A DNA stretch of 64,000 nucleotides from Paramesorhizobium salinisoli. GTDB lineage: Bacteria > Pseudomonadota > Alphaproteobacteria > Rhizobiales > Rhizobiaceae. The notes beneath the pieces are model-generated. The model had not been told where the DNA came from. It worked only from the letters and a program-made list of their open reading frames with translations, and did no database searches. The stretch's first letter is position 1; every line of letters begins with the position of its first letter. Positions 1-8,940 of this stretch are shown one piece after another. The stretch spans positions 372,001 through 436,000 of the forward strand of contig NZ_QOZG01000004.1 of assembly GCF_003335045.1 (NCBI RefSeq). The letters are read 5' to 3'. The translations under genes were made by a program, and so were the position numbers.

Positions 1-834
1 GCGGTAGCGGTTGCGGTCGCTCTTGGAATGACCGCGATGGCGATAGGTCTTGCACTCGATGAGGGTTGGACCATCGCCACGACGTGCGCGCTCGACAGCC
101 TCGCTAGAGGCTTCGGCGACATCGGACAGATTGTTACCGTCAACGATGACTCCGGGCATTGCGTAGGCGGCAGCCCGGTCGGCGACATTGGCCACGGCGG
201 TGGAGCGCCTGGTCGAGGTCGACATGCCGTAGCCATTGTTCTCGCAAACGAAAATGACCGGTAGCTTCCAGACGGAGGCCATGTTCAGCGCCTCGTGGAA
301 AGCGCCTTCATTGTTGGCGCCGTCGCCGAAATAGGAGACGACGACGCGGCCCGTCTTCAGTTTCTTCATTGACAGAGCGGCGCCGACGGCAATGGGGATG
401 CCGCCGCCGACGATGCCGTTGGCGCCAAGATTGCCCTTGGAGACGTCGGCGATGTGCATTGAGCCGCCACGGCCGCGGCAATAGCCGGTTTCCTTGCCGA
501 AGAACTCGGCGAACATCCTGGAGACGTCCGCCCCCTTGGCAATGCAATGGCCATGGCCGCGATGGGTGGAGGTGATCATGTCTTCATCGGCGAGGGGGAG
601 CGAGATGCCCACGGCGCTCGCTTCCTGGCCGATGGAAAGATGCATGGTGCCGTGGATGAGGCCCCGCGTGTAGCTTTCCTCTGCTCCTTCCTCGAAGCGG
701 CGGATCAGATACATCTTGCGCAGCGCTTCCTTCAACTGCTCTGGCGAATAGTGCCGGAAGGCGAAAGGCAGATTGTGCCCGCCTTCCTGAGCTGTCATGT
801 CCGCTTTGGCGATGATCTTGCCGGCTTCACCCAT
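1..834 (-). CDS. Thiamine-diphosphate-dependent dehydrogenase E1 component, alpha subunit (partial, C-terminus off window)
   Basis: The first 278 codons are present; the left window edge cuts the gene. The protein belongs to the pyruvate/acetoin/branched-chain 2-oxo acid dehydrogenase E1-alpha family, which decarboxylates a 2-oxo acid or acetoin using thiamine diphosphate. The diphosphate-binding motif GDG followed by NN is at residues 170-175 ([16 protein letters not shown]), and the family segments RGHGH (about 92-96) and GRGGSMH (about 121-127) are intact. The ATG at 834 follows a clear AGGAGT ribosome binding site. The stop of the upstream dehydrogenase is 24 bases away, so both are probably one operon; E1-beta and E2 genes would be expected beyond the left edge. 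The substrate cannot be told from this part. The partner gene argues against housekeeping pyruvate dehydrogenase and for a catabolic version. Confidence 0.9.
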   Translation of the reverse strand, partial: MGEAGKIIAKADMTAQEGGHNLPFAFRHYSPEQLKEALRKMYLIRRFEEGAEESYTRGLIHGTMHLSIGQEASAVGISLPLADEDMITSTHRGHGHCIAKGADVSRMFAEFFGKETGYCRGRGGSMHIADVSKGNLGANGIVGGGIPIAVGAALSMKKLKTGRVVVSYFGDGANNEGAFHEALNMASVWKLPVIFVCENNGYGMSTSTRRSTAVANVADRAAAYAMPGVIVDGNNLSDVAEASSEAVERARRGDGPTLIECKTYRHRGHSKSDRNRYR

Positions 835-858
835 CTCGGGCACTCCTGTTTTCCGCGA

Positions 859-2178
859 TCAGCTTCCGTACACAAGCTTGTCCTGCCGTGAACGCAGTTC
901 GGCGATCTTTGATCCCGGCATGACGGCGGCATTCTCATAGGTGATGAGCTCGCCTTTCTTGATCGGGGCCGTGACGGTGCCGCGTTCCAGCAGGCCGCAA
1001 GGGATGGCCTTGGCGGCGCGGGCTTCCGGCACGGTCATGATCCAGGCGCGATAGCTGTATTCGCCGATGGCGTCGAGCTTGTCGCCGGGCTTCAGATCCT
1101 TCTTGGACACGGCGCAGACTTCGGCGACCGGCTTTGCCAGCGGCACCATGTCGGGCTTGCCGTAAAGCACGACGCGGGCGCAAGTCAGCGGCACTTCGAG
1201 CGAGGTCAAATGGTATGGCCGGTGGAAGGTGAAATAGGGGCCATGACCCATCTTCAAATCTTCCATGCGCTCACGAATGCGCGGATGGGACATATCGGCG
1301 ATGACGAAGACGCCGGGCGCCACGCCCTTGCCGATGGAGTAATCGACGACGCCTACCTTCGAGAGCACACCGCCATCCTTTACCGGGATCAGCGTTTTGT
1401 TGAGTTCGCTCACCGTGGCCGTGGGACCATGCATGCCCGGCTTGTCCGGCACGAGGCCGGTGGCGTTGGCGATCGCCGCCATTTCCACCATGGTCTTGGA
1501 GCCGTCGACGAACTCGACCAGCATGCGCACGTTCATGTTGCGGCGCTGGGCTTCCTCGGCATAGTCGTCGGGGATGGCATCGATGTTGAGCGGGTTGTTC
1601 TTACCCTTGCCGGCGGCGACGATCGGATGTCCCATGGCGGTGACGAATTCGATCAGTTCCATGCAGGAGGACGGCTCGTCGCCAGCGCCGAGCGAATAGG
1701 TCACGCCCAGGCGGTCGGCTTCGCTTTTGAGATAGGCGCCGATGGTCACGTCAGCCTCGACATTCATCATGACGAGATGCTTGCCATGCTCCATGGCGCG
1801 CAGGCCAATCTCGGCGCCGACGGCGGGGACGCCTGTTGCGTCGATCACCACATCGATCATGTCGTTCTGTAGGATCAGGTCGGCATTGTCGGTTACGGCG
1901 ATCTTGTGGCTTTCCATCGTCCTGGTGAGGTCGGAAGCGTTGGAGACTTCCCTCGCATGGCCTTCTTCCTGATAGGCGATATCCACGGCCTTGACCGCAT
2001 TGGGTACGCGCAGTTCGGAAATTGCGCCGATCTCGATGCCCGGCATGTGCGCTACGCGGGAGACGATGTCCGTCCCCATCTCACCGGCGCCGATCAAGCC
2101 TATGCGGATCGGCTTGCCACTGCCGGCGCGCGCCTGCATGTCACGTGCCAGGCCAGTCAATGCTACGTTGGTTGCCAT
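859..2178 (-). CDS. NAD(P)-dependent homoserine-dehydrogenase-like oxidoreductase with C-terminal SAF domain
   Basis: A 439-residue cytoplasmic oxidoreductase. The N-terminal Rossmann fold shows the dinucleotide motif GLIGAGEMG (about residues 25-33) and a homoserine-dehydrogenase-like NAD domain. The C-terminal third (from about residue 340) looks like a SAF domain, which is why relatives are often mislabelled FlgA or 'AFP-like'. The longer open frame begins at 2277, but the ATG at 2178 has a strong GGAGGAAC Shine-Dalgarno and starts the conserved part, so it is preferred. It lies 24 bases ahead of the E1-alpha gene and is divergent from a HAD phosphatase. Enzymes of this type occur in branched sugar and polyol catabolism, but the substrate here is unknown. 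Family assignment is secure; the reaction is inference. Confidence 0.8.
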   Translation of the reverse strand: MATNVALTGLARDMQARAGSGKPIRIGLIGAGEMGTDIVSRVAHMPGIEIGAISELRVPNAVKAVDIAYQEEGHAREVSNASDLTRTMESHKIAVTDNADLILQNDMIDVVIDATGVPAVGAEIGLRAMEHGKHLVMMNVEADVTIGAYLKSEADRLGVTYSLGAGDEPSSCMELIEFVTAMGHPIVAAGKGKNNPLNIDAIPDDYAEEAQRRNMNVRMLVEFVDGSKTMVEMAAIANATGLVPDKPGMHGPTATVSELNKTLIPVKDGGVLSKVGVVDYSIGKGVAPGVFVIADMSHPRIRERMEDLKMGHGPYFTFHRPYHLTSLEVPLTCARVVLYGKPDMVPLAKPVAEVCAVSKKDLKPGDKLDAIGEYSYRAWIMTVPEARAAKAIPCGLLERGTVTAPIKKGELITYENAAVMPGSKIAELRSRQDKLVYGS

Positions 2179-2252
2179 TTGGTTCCTCCTCGAACGCCAG
2201 TCGCGCTCGATCTTTGCGCGGACATTGCCGCTGCTTTGTTGATTTAATCGCC

Positions 2253-2279
2253 TATTGAACATTTGTATCTTTGTCAATA
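2253..2279. promoter_or_regulatory. Operator-like palindrome in a divergent promoter region
   Basis: TATTGA and TCAATA arms flank a 15-base spacer that is itself partly symmetric (CAAAG/ CATTTG-like). It sits midway between the dehydrogenase start (2178) and the HAD gene start (2339). A TTGACA hexamer for the minus strand overlaps the right arm (2272-2277), although the matching -10 is poor. This is where a repressor controlling both directions would bind. No regulator gene is visible next to it. Confidence 0.35.
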
Positions 2280-2338
2280 CCTATGTCCATTCCAAAGCGG
2301 AAACGCGCGGCGATGTCACGAAGAATTCATTTAGGGAA

Positions 2339-3013
2339 ATGTCGATGAAATCCGAGCTTAGTCCTTTCGATCTGGTGATTTTCGATTGCGATGGGGTGCT
2401 TGTGGATAGTGAGCCGCTTGCGGCTCTTGCCTATCACAATGTCTACGCGAAAGAAGGAATGCCGATACCGGACGGAACCGTGGCGCACGGTGTCGGCATG
2501 AAGCAGGCCGATATCATCCTCAAGATCGCCGAGTTGACTGGTCATCACCTGCCGCAGACGGCGGAGGCCAATATATGGCCGGAAACGCGATTGCTCTTCG
2601 CCGAATCACTGCAGCCTACGACCGGCATCATCGATTTTCTCGACCGGCTGGAGATACCGCGCTGCGTCGCTTCCTCCTCATCCCCCGAACGTATCGACTT
2701 CAGCCTCGATGTCACGCGGCTTCGCGGATATTTCGGAGAGGCGCTCTATTCCTCCTCGATGGTGAAGCATGGCAAACCGGCGCCGGACCTGTTTCTCCAC
2801 GCGGCCGAGGCGATGGGCGCCGATCCGCGACGCTGCGTCGTCATCGAGGATTCGCCCTATGGCATCGAGGGTGCTGTCGCGGCAGGGATGACGGCCATCG
2901 GCTACACCGGTGGGGGCCATAGCTATGACGGGCATGCCGACAGACTCCTCGGCAAGGGTGCTGCGGCCGTCTATCGCGACTGGAGCGGCATAGCCGCGTT
3001 GATGATTGGCTGA
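2339..3013 (+). CDS. HAD-superfamily phosphatase, beta-phosphoglucomutase/sugar-phosphatase-like
   Basis: A cytoplasmic haloacid-dehalogenase hydrolase of 224 residues. Motif I is FDCDGVLVDSEP with the nucleophile and acid aspartates at residues 16 and 18. Motif II is the SSSS stretch near residue 113, motif III the lysine in HGKPAPD (about 140), and motif IV IEDSPYG (about 165), so all catalytic motifs are intact. The helical cap inserted after motif I is typical of the YfbT/beta-phosphoglucomutase group that dephosphorylates sugar or polyol phosphates. The open frame extends back to 2255, but the ATG at 2339 (or 2345) starts just before the HAD fold. The gene is divergent from the SAF-domain dehydrogenase and may share its regulation. 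The exact substrate cannot be deduced. Confidence 0.85.
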   Translation: MSMKSELSPFDLVIFDCDGVLVDSEPLAALAYHNVYAKEGMPIPDGTVAHGVGMKQADIILKIAELTGHHLPQTAEANIWPETRLLFAESLQPTTGIIDFLDRLEIPRCVASSSSPERIDFSLDVTRLRGYFGEALYSSSMVKHGKPAPDLFLHAAEAMGADPRRCVVIEDSPYGIEGAVAAGMTAIGYTGGGHSYDGHADRLLGKGAAAVYRDWSGIAALMIG

Positions 3014-3143
3014 ATTGCCACAGTGGCGCGGCTTTTTCGCTTTATCGGGTGGGGCGGTTTGTCATGTCATGGCAAATTGGTAAACAGCGGCTAGAACGGT
3101 CATAGAGGAGCCCTCCGGCTCCGCCCATGAGAGAAGCGGCGAT

Positions 3144-3620
3144 ATGAAAGAAGCAATTACACTGGATCAGGTGAGAGAAGCCGTCGGCACGGAAATCGGC
3201 TGTTCCGAGTGGCGGGTCGTAACTCAGGAGATGATCGACAAGTTCGCCGATGCGACCGACGATCACCAGTTCATCCATGTGGATCCGGAACGGGCGGCGA
3301 AGGAAACCCCGTTCGGCGGTACCATCGCCCATGGCTTCCTGACACTTTCGCTGCTTTCGACGCTTGCCTTCGAAGCGCTGCCGATGATCGAGGGCGCGAC
3401 GATGGGCATCAATTACGGTTTCGACAAGGTGCGTTTCATGGCGCCGGTCAAGAGCGGGGCGCGGGTGCGCGCTCGCTTCAAGCTGGCGGATGCCGATATC
3501 CGGCCGTCCGGCCGGGTGGTCAATCATTACGAGGTGACGCTGGAGATCGAGAACTCGCTGAAACCTGCTTTGACCGCGACATGGCTGACGATTGCAGTGG
3601 TCGAACCGCCCGAGGCATAG
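3144..3620 (+). CDS. MaoC-family (R)-specific enoyl-CoA hydratase-like protein
   Basis: A 158-residue hot-dog fold protein. The hydratase 2 motif is visible as DATDDHQFIHVDPERA (about residues 34-49), containing the catalytic aspartate and histidine, followed by the glycine-rich AHGFLTLSLL segment (about 58-67). Family members hydrate trans-2-enoyl-CoA to (R)-3-hydroxyacyl-CoA, linking fatty acid oxidation to polyhydroxyalkanoate synthesis or other acyl-CoA steps in the cytoplasm. The ATG at 3144 follows a modest purine-rich site (GAGAAGCGGCG). The gene stands alone: the HAD gene upstream ends 130 bases earlier and the next gene is convergent 11 bases downstream. Length matches single-domain MaoC proteins; the physiological acyl-CoA is not known. 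Confidence 0.85.
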   Translation: MKEAITLDQVREAVGTEIGCSEWRVVTQEMIDKFADATDDHQFIHVDPERAAKETPFGGTIAHGFLTLSLLSTLAFEALPMIEGATMGINYGFDKVRFMAPVKSGARVRARFKLADADIRPSGRVVNHYEVTLEIENSLKPALTATWLTIAVVEPPEA

Positions 3621-3631
3621 CCCCTATCGGG

Positions 3632-4810
3632 TCAAGCGTTCAGCCGCCCTTCTTCGTCGAGAGGGGCGGCTGTTCCTTTATGGACGGTCACCAGATCGCG
3701 AAGCGTGAAGGGGCCGTGCAGGAACATGCCGATATCATAGGCATTGCGCTTCTGGGCTCCTTTGAGGAACAGGAGATGCATCTTGAAGAAATTGCCCTTG
3801 GCGCGCTTGTAGCGGCTTTCGCTGTGTACATTCTTGAATCTGATCCGCGAAATGACGGGCTTATTGGTCGGTGCGATCGCCAGCGCCTGTGCGGGATCCG
3901 AACCATAGAAATGGATGATGTCCGTCAGCGCCTGAAATTCCGCCCAGAGAACCGGCGTGTCCTGCATGACGAGGCGGATATCCTCGCGCAGGCTTTTAGC
4001 TTTCGGATGGAAGGCGAGCATCAACAGGCATGAGCCGATGGATAGCAGTGACACCGGCTGTCTTTCCAGAAGCTCGGGATGCGAACGCCTGACAGCGGCG
4101 ATGGCCTCGACAGCAGGCACGGTGCCGAGGCTGTGGCCGACAATGACGATTTCATCGGCATTGGTTTCGCGCAGTTTCTGCGCAAGGATGGCGGCGAATT
4201 CCTGCCGGCGCTCGTTGAGCTTGGGATTGCCGGCATGGATGCGGTCATAGGCGGCTGACCAGTCGTCCAAGAGATAGGAAAGGAAGAATTTCTTTCCCGG
4301 CCAGCGCATGAGGACTGCGCCGCCAGCGATGGCAAGCGGCAGCGACCATATCAGGTGGAGAGGCCCGAGACCCAGAATGAAGGGGAGAGTTGCAATCAGG
4401 GCGGCAAGCCCGACAAGGGCGAGGGTCATCCCGAAAGGCCAGAGAAAAAACAGGACGAAGCGCCAACTCGTCCTGGCATAGCGCCACAACGTGCCGGTCA
4501 GCAGGATATCGATAAAAGCGCGAAGTCCGGTGAGAAGACGCGCCGTTGTGGATCGTTTGGCATAGTCGTCGAAAATGTCGGCGGTCCCGAACTGGCAAAA
4601 CTCGACCTCGGTCTGCCAGTTCGTGCCTTGCGTTGTGAGTTGCATCGCGCCGCAGCCGGCATCGCCGGTTTGCATGGGCGTGGCTCTCGTATGCGAATGC
4701 CAGAGACGGTCGAAATCGGCGATAGCCTGCATATGCCGACCGCGTACGGCATTGGGATGAAGGCCTTCATAGCCAGTGAAATTGAGAACGAGACGCTTTT
4801 TGACGATCAT
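3632..4810 (-). CDS. Membrane-anchored alpha/beta hydrolase of unknown substrate
   Basis: A 392-residue protein. Two or three hydrophobic segments lie in the middle (about residues 120-195: a FVLFFLWPFGMTLALVG stretch, then LAALIATLPFIL and LPLAIAGGAVLM). A hydrolase-like half follows, with the nucleophile elbow GHSLG (about residue 250) inside DEIVIVGHSLGTVPAVEAI. The start at 4810 is chosen because the residues in front of it in the longer frame are encoded by the palindromic repeat at 4837-4906. The layout suggests an inner-membrane protein with a cytoplasmic lipase/esterase-like domain. It follows soxG on the same strand after a 147-base gap that contains the repeat, so co-transcription is doubtful. 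Nothing indicates the substrate. Confidence 0.7.
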   Translation of the reverse strand: MIVKKRLVLNFTGYEGLHPNAVRGRHMQAIADFDRLWHSHTRATPMQTGDAGCGAMQLTTQGTNWQTEVEFCQFGTADIFDDYAKRSTTARLLTGLRAFIDILLTGTLWRYARTSWRFVLFFLWPFGMTLALVGLAALIATLPFILGLGPLHLIWSLPLAIAGGAVLMRWPGKKFFLSYLLDDWSAAYDRIHAGNPKLNERRQEFAAILAQKLRETNADEIVIVGHSLGTVPAVEAIAAVRRSHPELLERQPVSLLSIGSCLLMLAFHPKAKSLREDIRLVMQDTPVLWAEFQALTDIIHFYGSDPAQALAIAPTNKPVISRIRFKNVHSESRYKRAKGNFFKMHLLFLKGAQKRNAYDIGMFLHGPFTLRDLVTVHKGTAAPLDEEGRLNA

Positions 4811-4836
4811 GAAGCCGTGCTTTGAAAATGGAAATT

Positions 4837-4906
4837 CGCGCGGAGCCTTGGAGCATGATCCCGAAAGTCTGCAACTTTTCGGGATCATGCTCCACGGCTC
4901 CGCGCG
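4837..4906. repeat. Long intergenic palindrome, rhizobial 'GAGCATGATCCCGAAA' type
   Basis: Two arms of about 30 bases pair almost perfectly around a short loop (GTCTGCAAC). The outer CGCGCGGAGCC pairs with GGCTCCGCGCG and the inner GGAGCATGATCCCGAAA with TTTCGGGATCATGCTCC. Dispersed palindromes with the GAGCATGATC core are common between genes in Rhizobiales genomes. This copy lies between soxG and the hydrolase gene, both on the minus strand, and would form a very stable RNA hairpin that could stop or stabilise transcripts. Confidence 0.8.
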
Positions 4907-4957
4907 AACCATCCGCCAAGTGAGCGGGAGGCAGGCGTCTATTAACCCTTCATGCAC

Positions 4958-5530
4958 TCAAAGAACAGCGTCGCGGGCCGCCTCGCTCAGAAACGTGAAG
5001 GCGTAGTCGGAAAAGGAGCGCCAGCACTCGACGCGGAAGCTGTTCTCGCCGTTACGCCACAGGACGATTTCGATCTTGCCGAGTAATGTGCGGGAGACGG
5101 CACTCACCGGAAAAGCGGCAAGCGCAAGGTCCTGCGGACAGCCGGCATTGATCACGGCTTCAGCTCCGGGGCCGGAAACGACGATGGCGGTGTTGCGCTG
5201 GGAGACATCGACCGCTGAATGCAGCACCGTTGCTTTCGCCAAATCGGCGGCGGGATCCTTGCTGCCCGTATCGATCACCAGCCATTCGTCGGGACCCAGC
5301 CAGAGGGCAGTGCGAGTACCCACGGTGGCTGACGATTTCGGCTTCACCGGAAGTTCAACCCCAAGCGCTTTGGAAAGCGTGGCGAGCACGTCGGGCCGTG
5401 CGCGCAATGCGGTGCGGAAGGCCGGTTCGGCAGGCTGGATCGAGGCGATGCCCGAGCCGCCATGGCGGCCAGCCAGCGGAAGAACGCGCTCGGCGAACGC
5501 AGCCGGCCTGGCAGATACTGATTTAGCCAT
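4958..5530 (-). CDS. soxG: Sarcosine oxidase, gamma subunit
   Basis: A 190-residue protein matching the small gamma subunit of heterotetrameric sarcosine oxidase. This cytoplasmic complex oxidatively demethylates sarcosine to glycine, passing the one-carbon unit to tetrahydrofolate. The sequence has the gamma-subunit segments LWLGPDEWLVI (about residues 80-90), AVDVSQRNTAIVVSGPGAE and CPQDLALAAFPVSAVSRTLL, resembling the folate-binding GcvT fold. Its ATG at 5530 overlaps the end of soxA by eight bases (5523-5530), which implies translational coupling; the ribosome binding site GGGAGAG lies inside soxA. It is the last gene of soxBDAG. Length is normal for the family. Confidence 0.93.
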   Translation of the reverse strand: MAKSVSARPAAFAERVLPLAGRHGGSGIASIQPAEPAFRTALRARPDVLATLSKALGVELPVKPKSSATVGTRTALWLGPDEWLVIDTGSKDPAADLAKATVLHSAVDVSQRNTAIVVSGPGAEAVINAGCPQDLALAAFPVSAVSRTLLGKIEIVLWRNGENSFRVECWRSFSDYAFTFLSEAARDAVL

Positions 5531-8500
5531 TGAGGCGCTCTCCCTTTTCATCGATGAACACGGCGCTCGTTATTACGACCTCGATCACGCCATCCGGCAT
5601 CGGCACGTAAAGCGTCTCGCCCATGCGCTTCGATCCGTCGGCGACAAGCGCCAGCGCGATGGAGCGACCGCAATTTTCAGACCAGTAGGACGAGGTGACA
5701 TGGCCGATCATGGTCATGGGTATTGCCTGTTTCGGATCGGCGACGATCTGCGCGCCTTCTTCAAGCACGATTTTTGGATCTTTGGTCTTGAGGCCGACAA
5801 GCTGCTTTCGGCCGTCGGCCATGAGATCAGGCCGTTTCAGGCCGCGAATGCCGACGAAATCCGGCTTGTTCTTGCCGATGGCCCATGCGAGCCCCGCATC
5901 CTGGGGCGTCACGGTGCCGTCGGTGTCCTGGCCCACGATGATATAGCCCTTTTCGGCGCGGAGCACATGCATCGCCTCGGTGCCGTAAGGGGTCAGGCCA
6001 TGCGGCTTGCCGCTTTCGAAGATCGCTTCCCAGACCGCCTTGCCGTAATCGGCGGGCACATTGATTTCATACCCCGTCTCGCCGGTGAAGGACATGCGGA
6101 ACAGCCTCGTCGGCACACCACAGATCCTGCCCTCGCGCACGCTCATATGCGGGAAGGCTTCGGCCGAGAGATCGATGCCCTCGACCAGCGGCGCGATAAT
6201 TTCGCGCGCCTTCGGCCCCTGCACGGCGATGACGGCCCATTGCTCGGTCGTCGACGTGATCCACACATCGAGATGCGGGAACTCGGTCTGGAGATAATCC
6301 TCCATGTGGTGCATGACGCGCGGCGCGCCGCCCGTCGTCGTGGTCACATGGAAACGGTCTTCCGCCAGCCGGCCGACCACGCCATCATCATAGATGAACC
6401 CGTCCTCGCGCAGCATTACGCCATAGCGCAGCCGCCCGACGCCGAGCTTCGCCCACGGGTTCGTATAGAGAAGTTCAAGGAATTTTGCGGCATCGGGGCC
6501 GACAATTTCGATCTTGCCGAGGGTTGAGGCGTCGAAAATGCCGGCAGCATTGCGGACCGCCACGCATTCGCGGTCAACCGCCCTATGCATGTCCTCGCCG
6601 GGGCGCGGGTAGTACCATGGGCGCTTCCACTGGCCGACATCCTCGTACACCGCGCCATGCGCTTCATGCCAGGCACGAATCGGCGTGTGGCGCGTCGGAT
6701 CGAACAGCTCGTGCCGCGCGTGATTGACGATGGCTCCGAAAGTCACCGGCGTGTAAGGCGGTCTGAACGTCGTCAGCCCCACCTCGGGGATCTCACGGTC
6801 CAGCATTTCCGCGGCAATCGCCAGACCATGCAGGTTGGAGGTCTTGCCCTGATCGGTTGCCATTCCGGTGGTGGTGAAGCGCTTGACGTGCTCGATCGAG
6901 TGCATTCCCTCGCGCACCGCCTGGCGGATATCCTTGGCGGTGACGTCGTTCTGGAAGTCGATGAACGCCTTGACGGTGGTATCAGCACCGGCGCCTGGCG
7001 CGGCCCCGATCATGCCGCCCTTCCAGGAAGCCCCGCCGGAAGCCACAATCCGGGTACCGCTCACTTTGGCTGCGACGCCGGCCTCGCGGGCCATGCGGCT
7101 GCCCGCCGCGAAGGCTTCATCGATCGTTTCCTGCAATCCGTCAGTGCCATTGCAGGCGCCGACGGAGACGCAATCCTGAACGTAGGTGCCGGGCAGGAAG
7201 CGTTCGGTTTCCTTTTCCCAGCGCACCTTGCCGCGCGATTGCGAGAAGAGATGCACCGACGGCGTCCATCCGGCCGAGTTGATCAGCGCATCAACGGCGA
7301 TGGAACGGCTGCCGCCGCCATTCTTCGGCATCACCCTCATCGAGGAGACGCGGCGGGTGCCGCCTACTTTCTGCACGGCGTGGCCGGCAAGCACCTCGAT
7401 ACCAAGACTGCGTGCTTCCTCGACGAGATCAGACGAGGGGGCATCGCGCAGATCGACGATGGCGGGAATGTCGATGCCGGCGCGCTTCAGGTCAATTGCG
7501 GCTGCGTAAGCCGAATCATTGGCGGTATAGACGCCGACCTTGCGGCCCACGGAGACGCCGTAGTGGTTCAAATAGGTGCGCGCCGCGGCTGCGAGCATGA
7601 TGCCCGGGCGGTCATTATCGGCGAAGACCATGTGCCGTTCAATGGCGCCGGTGGCGAGAACGACGCGTTTGGCGCGCACCTGCCAGAGCCGTTCGCGCGG
7701 GCTGCCGGTGGCAGGCCTTGCCATGTGATCGCTGACGCGCTCGACCAGGCCGACGAAATTTTGCGCGTAATAGCCGAATGCCGTGGTGCGGATGAGTACC
7801 CGGACATTGTCCATAGCCGCAAGTTGCGCAGCGGTTTCCTGCGACCACTCATAGCCGGGCTGACCCTGGACATGGGCTCCGCTTTCATAGCGCAGTGCGC
7901 CGCCGGCTTCTGCCTGCTCGTCGCAGATGATGACCCGCGCGCCGGTTTCCGCCGCGGCAAGGGCTGCCGCAAGACCTGCGGCCCCCGCGCCGATCACCAG
8001 CACGTCGCAATGCGCGAACCGGCTGTCATAGCGATCCGGATCGGCTTCATCAGGTGCTTCGCCGAGACCGGCGGCGGCGCGGATGTTGGGCTCGTAGATG
8101 CTTTTCCAGGCCGCCCTCGGCCACATGAAGGTCTTGTAGTAAAAACCGGCGGTGAGTAGCGGCGACAGCAGGTCGTTGATGGAGCCGACGTCGAAACCGA
8201 GTGACGGCCAACGGTTCTGCGAGTTGGCCTTCAACCCGTCATAGACCTCCTGCACGGTGGCGCGGACATTGGGCTGCCTGCGCGTCCGGTCGCGCTCGAC
8301 GCCGACCAGCGCGTTGGGCTCCTCCGCGCCGGCGGAAAGGATGCCGCGCGGCCGGTGATATTTGAACGAGCGGCCGACGAGATGGACGCCATTGGCAAGA
8401 AGCGCGGAGGCGAGCGTGTCGCCTTCGAGCCCGGTGAAATGCTCGCCGTCGAAGGTGAAGCGGACGGATCTTGCCGGCGTGAGGCGACCGGCGCCGGCGA

Positions 8501-8534
8501 TGCGGTTGCTGCCTGATTTGGAATTGAAGGACAT
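5523..8534 (-). CDS. soxA: Sarcosine oxidase, alpha subunit
   Basis: A 1003-residue large subunit, the usual length. In order: an N-terminal ferredoxin-like region (about residues 25-100, containing LEGDTLASALLANG); an FAD/NAD-binding module with DVLVIGAGAAGLAAAL (about 173-188) and a second dinucleotide segment VGVYTANDSAYAAAI (about 330); and a C-terminal aminomethyltransferase (GcvT) domain from about residue 610 that binds tetrahydrofolate. The alpha subunit carries NAD and the folate site where the methylene group released from sarcosine is captured. It begins six bases after the soxD stop and overlaps soxG by eight bases, so it is in the middle of a tight operon. Large spurious open frames run opposite it because of the GC-rich codon use. 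Confidence 0.96.
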   Translation of the reverse strand: MSFNSKSGSNRIAGAGRLTPARSVRFTFDGEHFTGLEGDTLASALLANGVHLVGRSFKYHRPRGILSAGAEEPNALVGVERDRTRRQPNVRATVQEVYDGLKANSQNRWPSLGFDVGSINDLLSPLLTAGFYYKTFMWPRAAWKSIYEPNIRAAAGLGEAPDEADPDRYDSRFAHCDVLVIGAGAAGLAAALAAAETGARVIICDEQAEAGGALRYESGAHVQGQPGYEWSQETAAQLAAMDNVRVLIRTTAFGYYAQNFVGLVERVSDHMARPATGSPRERLWQVRAKRVVLATGAIERHMVFADNDRPGIMLAAAARTYLNHYGVSVGRKVGVYTANDSAYAAAIDLKRAGIDIPAIVDLRDAPSSDLVEEARSLGIEVLAGHAVQKVGGTRRVSSMRVMPKNGGGSRSIAVDALINSAGWTPSVHLFSQSRGKVRWEKETERFLPGTYVQDCVSVGACNGTDGLQETIDEAFAAGSRMAREAGVAAKVSGTRIVASGGASWKGGMIGAAPGAGADTTVKAFIDFQNDVTAKDIRQAVREGMHSIEHVKRFTTTGMATDQGKTSNLHGLAIAAEMLDREIPEVGLTTFRPPYTPVTFGAIVNHARHELFDPTRHTPIRAWHEAHGAVYEDVGQWKRPWYYPRPGEDMHRAVDRECVAVRNAAGIFDASTLGKIEIVGPDAAKFLELLYTNPWAKLGVGRLRYGVMLREDGFIYDDGVVGRLAEDRFHVTTTTGGAPRVMHHMEDYLQTEFPHLDVWITSTTEQWAVIAVQGPKAREIIAPLVEGIDLSAEAFPHMSVREGRICGVPTRLFRMSFTGETGYEINVPADYGKAVWEAIFESGKPHGLTPYGTEAMHVLRAEKGYIIVGQDTDGTVTPQDAGLAWAIGKNKPDFVGIRGLKRPDLMADGRKQLVGLKTKDPKIVLEEGAQIVADPKQAIPMTMIGHVTSSYWSENCGRSIALALVADGSKRMGETLYVPMPDGVIEVVITSAVFIDEKGERLNG

Positions 8535-8539
8535 GGGAA

Positions 8540-8926
8540 TCAGGCCTCTGATTTGCGGGCGGCTAATGCGGATGTCGCTGCGCTTGCGGCGGGCTGCGTC
8601 AGCGGCTTTCCGGAATGTGCGACGTTGGGAGCATTCGCGAGAACGGCGTCGAGGTCCGGCATCAGTTCGCCTGCCTTGTAGGTGGCGTAGATGCGGTCGC
8701 TGACCGTGTCGCGTATGGCGTTGAAGAACCTGCCGCAGCCGTGGATATGGCGCCAGCGTTCGGCGATAATGCCCTTGGGGTTCTGGCGCAGATAGAGATA
8801 GGCCTCGAATTCCAGCTCACCCTGGTCGGCTATATCGGGTGAGCGCACAAGATGGGCCTGGCCGGCGTGACGGAACTCGATTTCCGGACGTTCTTCCTCA
8901 CAATAGGGGCAGTAGATCAAAAGCAT
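8540..8926 (-). CDS. soxD: Sarcosine oxidase, delta subunit
   Basis: A 128-residue zinc-binding delta subunit. The cysteines CPYC near the N-terminus (residues 6-9), the following EIEFRHAGQ and the later HGCGRFFN segment (about residues 61-68) supply the expected zinc ligands. The family core ends near residue 95; the remaining 30 residues are an Ala/Ser-rich tail that makes it somewhat longer than usual. The ATG at 8926 follows GGAGCAGGAAA. It lies 14 bases after soxB and five before soxA, consistent with a single mRNA. Delta is a structural part of the cytoplasmic sarcosine oxidase heterotetramer. Confidence 0.94.
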   Translation of the reverse strand: MLLIYCPYCEEERPEIEFRHAGQAHLVRSPDIADQGELEFEAYLYLRQNPKGIIAERWRHIHGCGRFFNAIRDTVSDRIYATYKAGELMPDLDAVLANAPNVAHSGKPLTQPAASAATSALAARKSEA

Positions 8927-8940
8927 TTTCCTGCTCCTTG

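Noticed and set aside
5076-6527. Plus-strand open frame of 483 residues opposite soxG/soxA
   Set aside because: It runs opposite the strongly supported sarcosine oxidase genes and has no family resemblance; GC-rich codons make such shadows common here.
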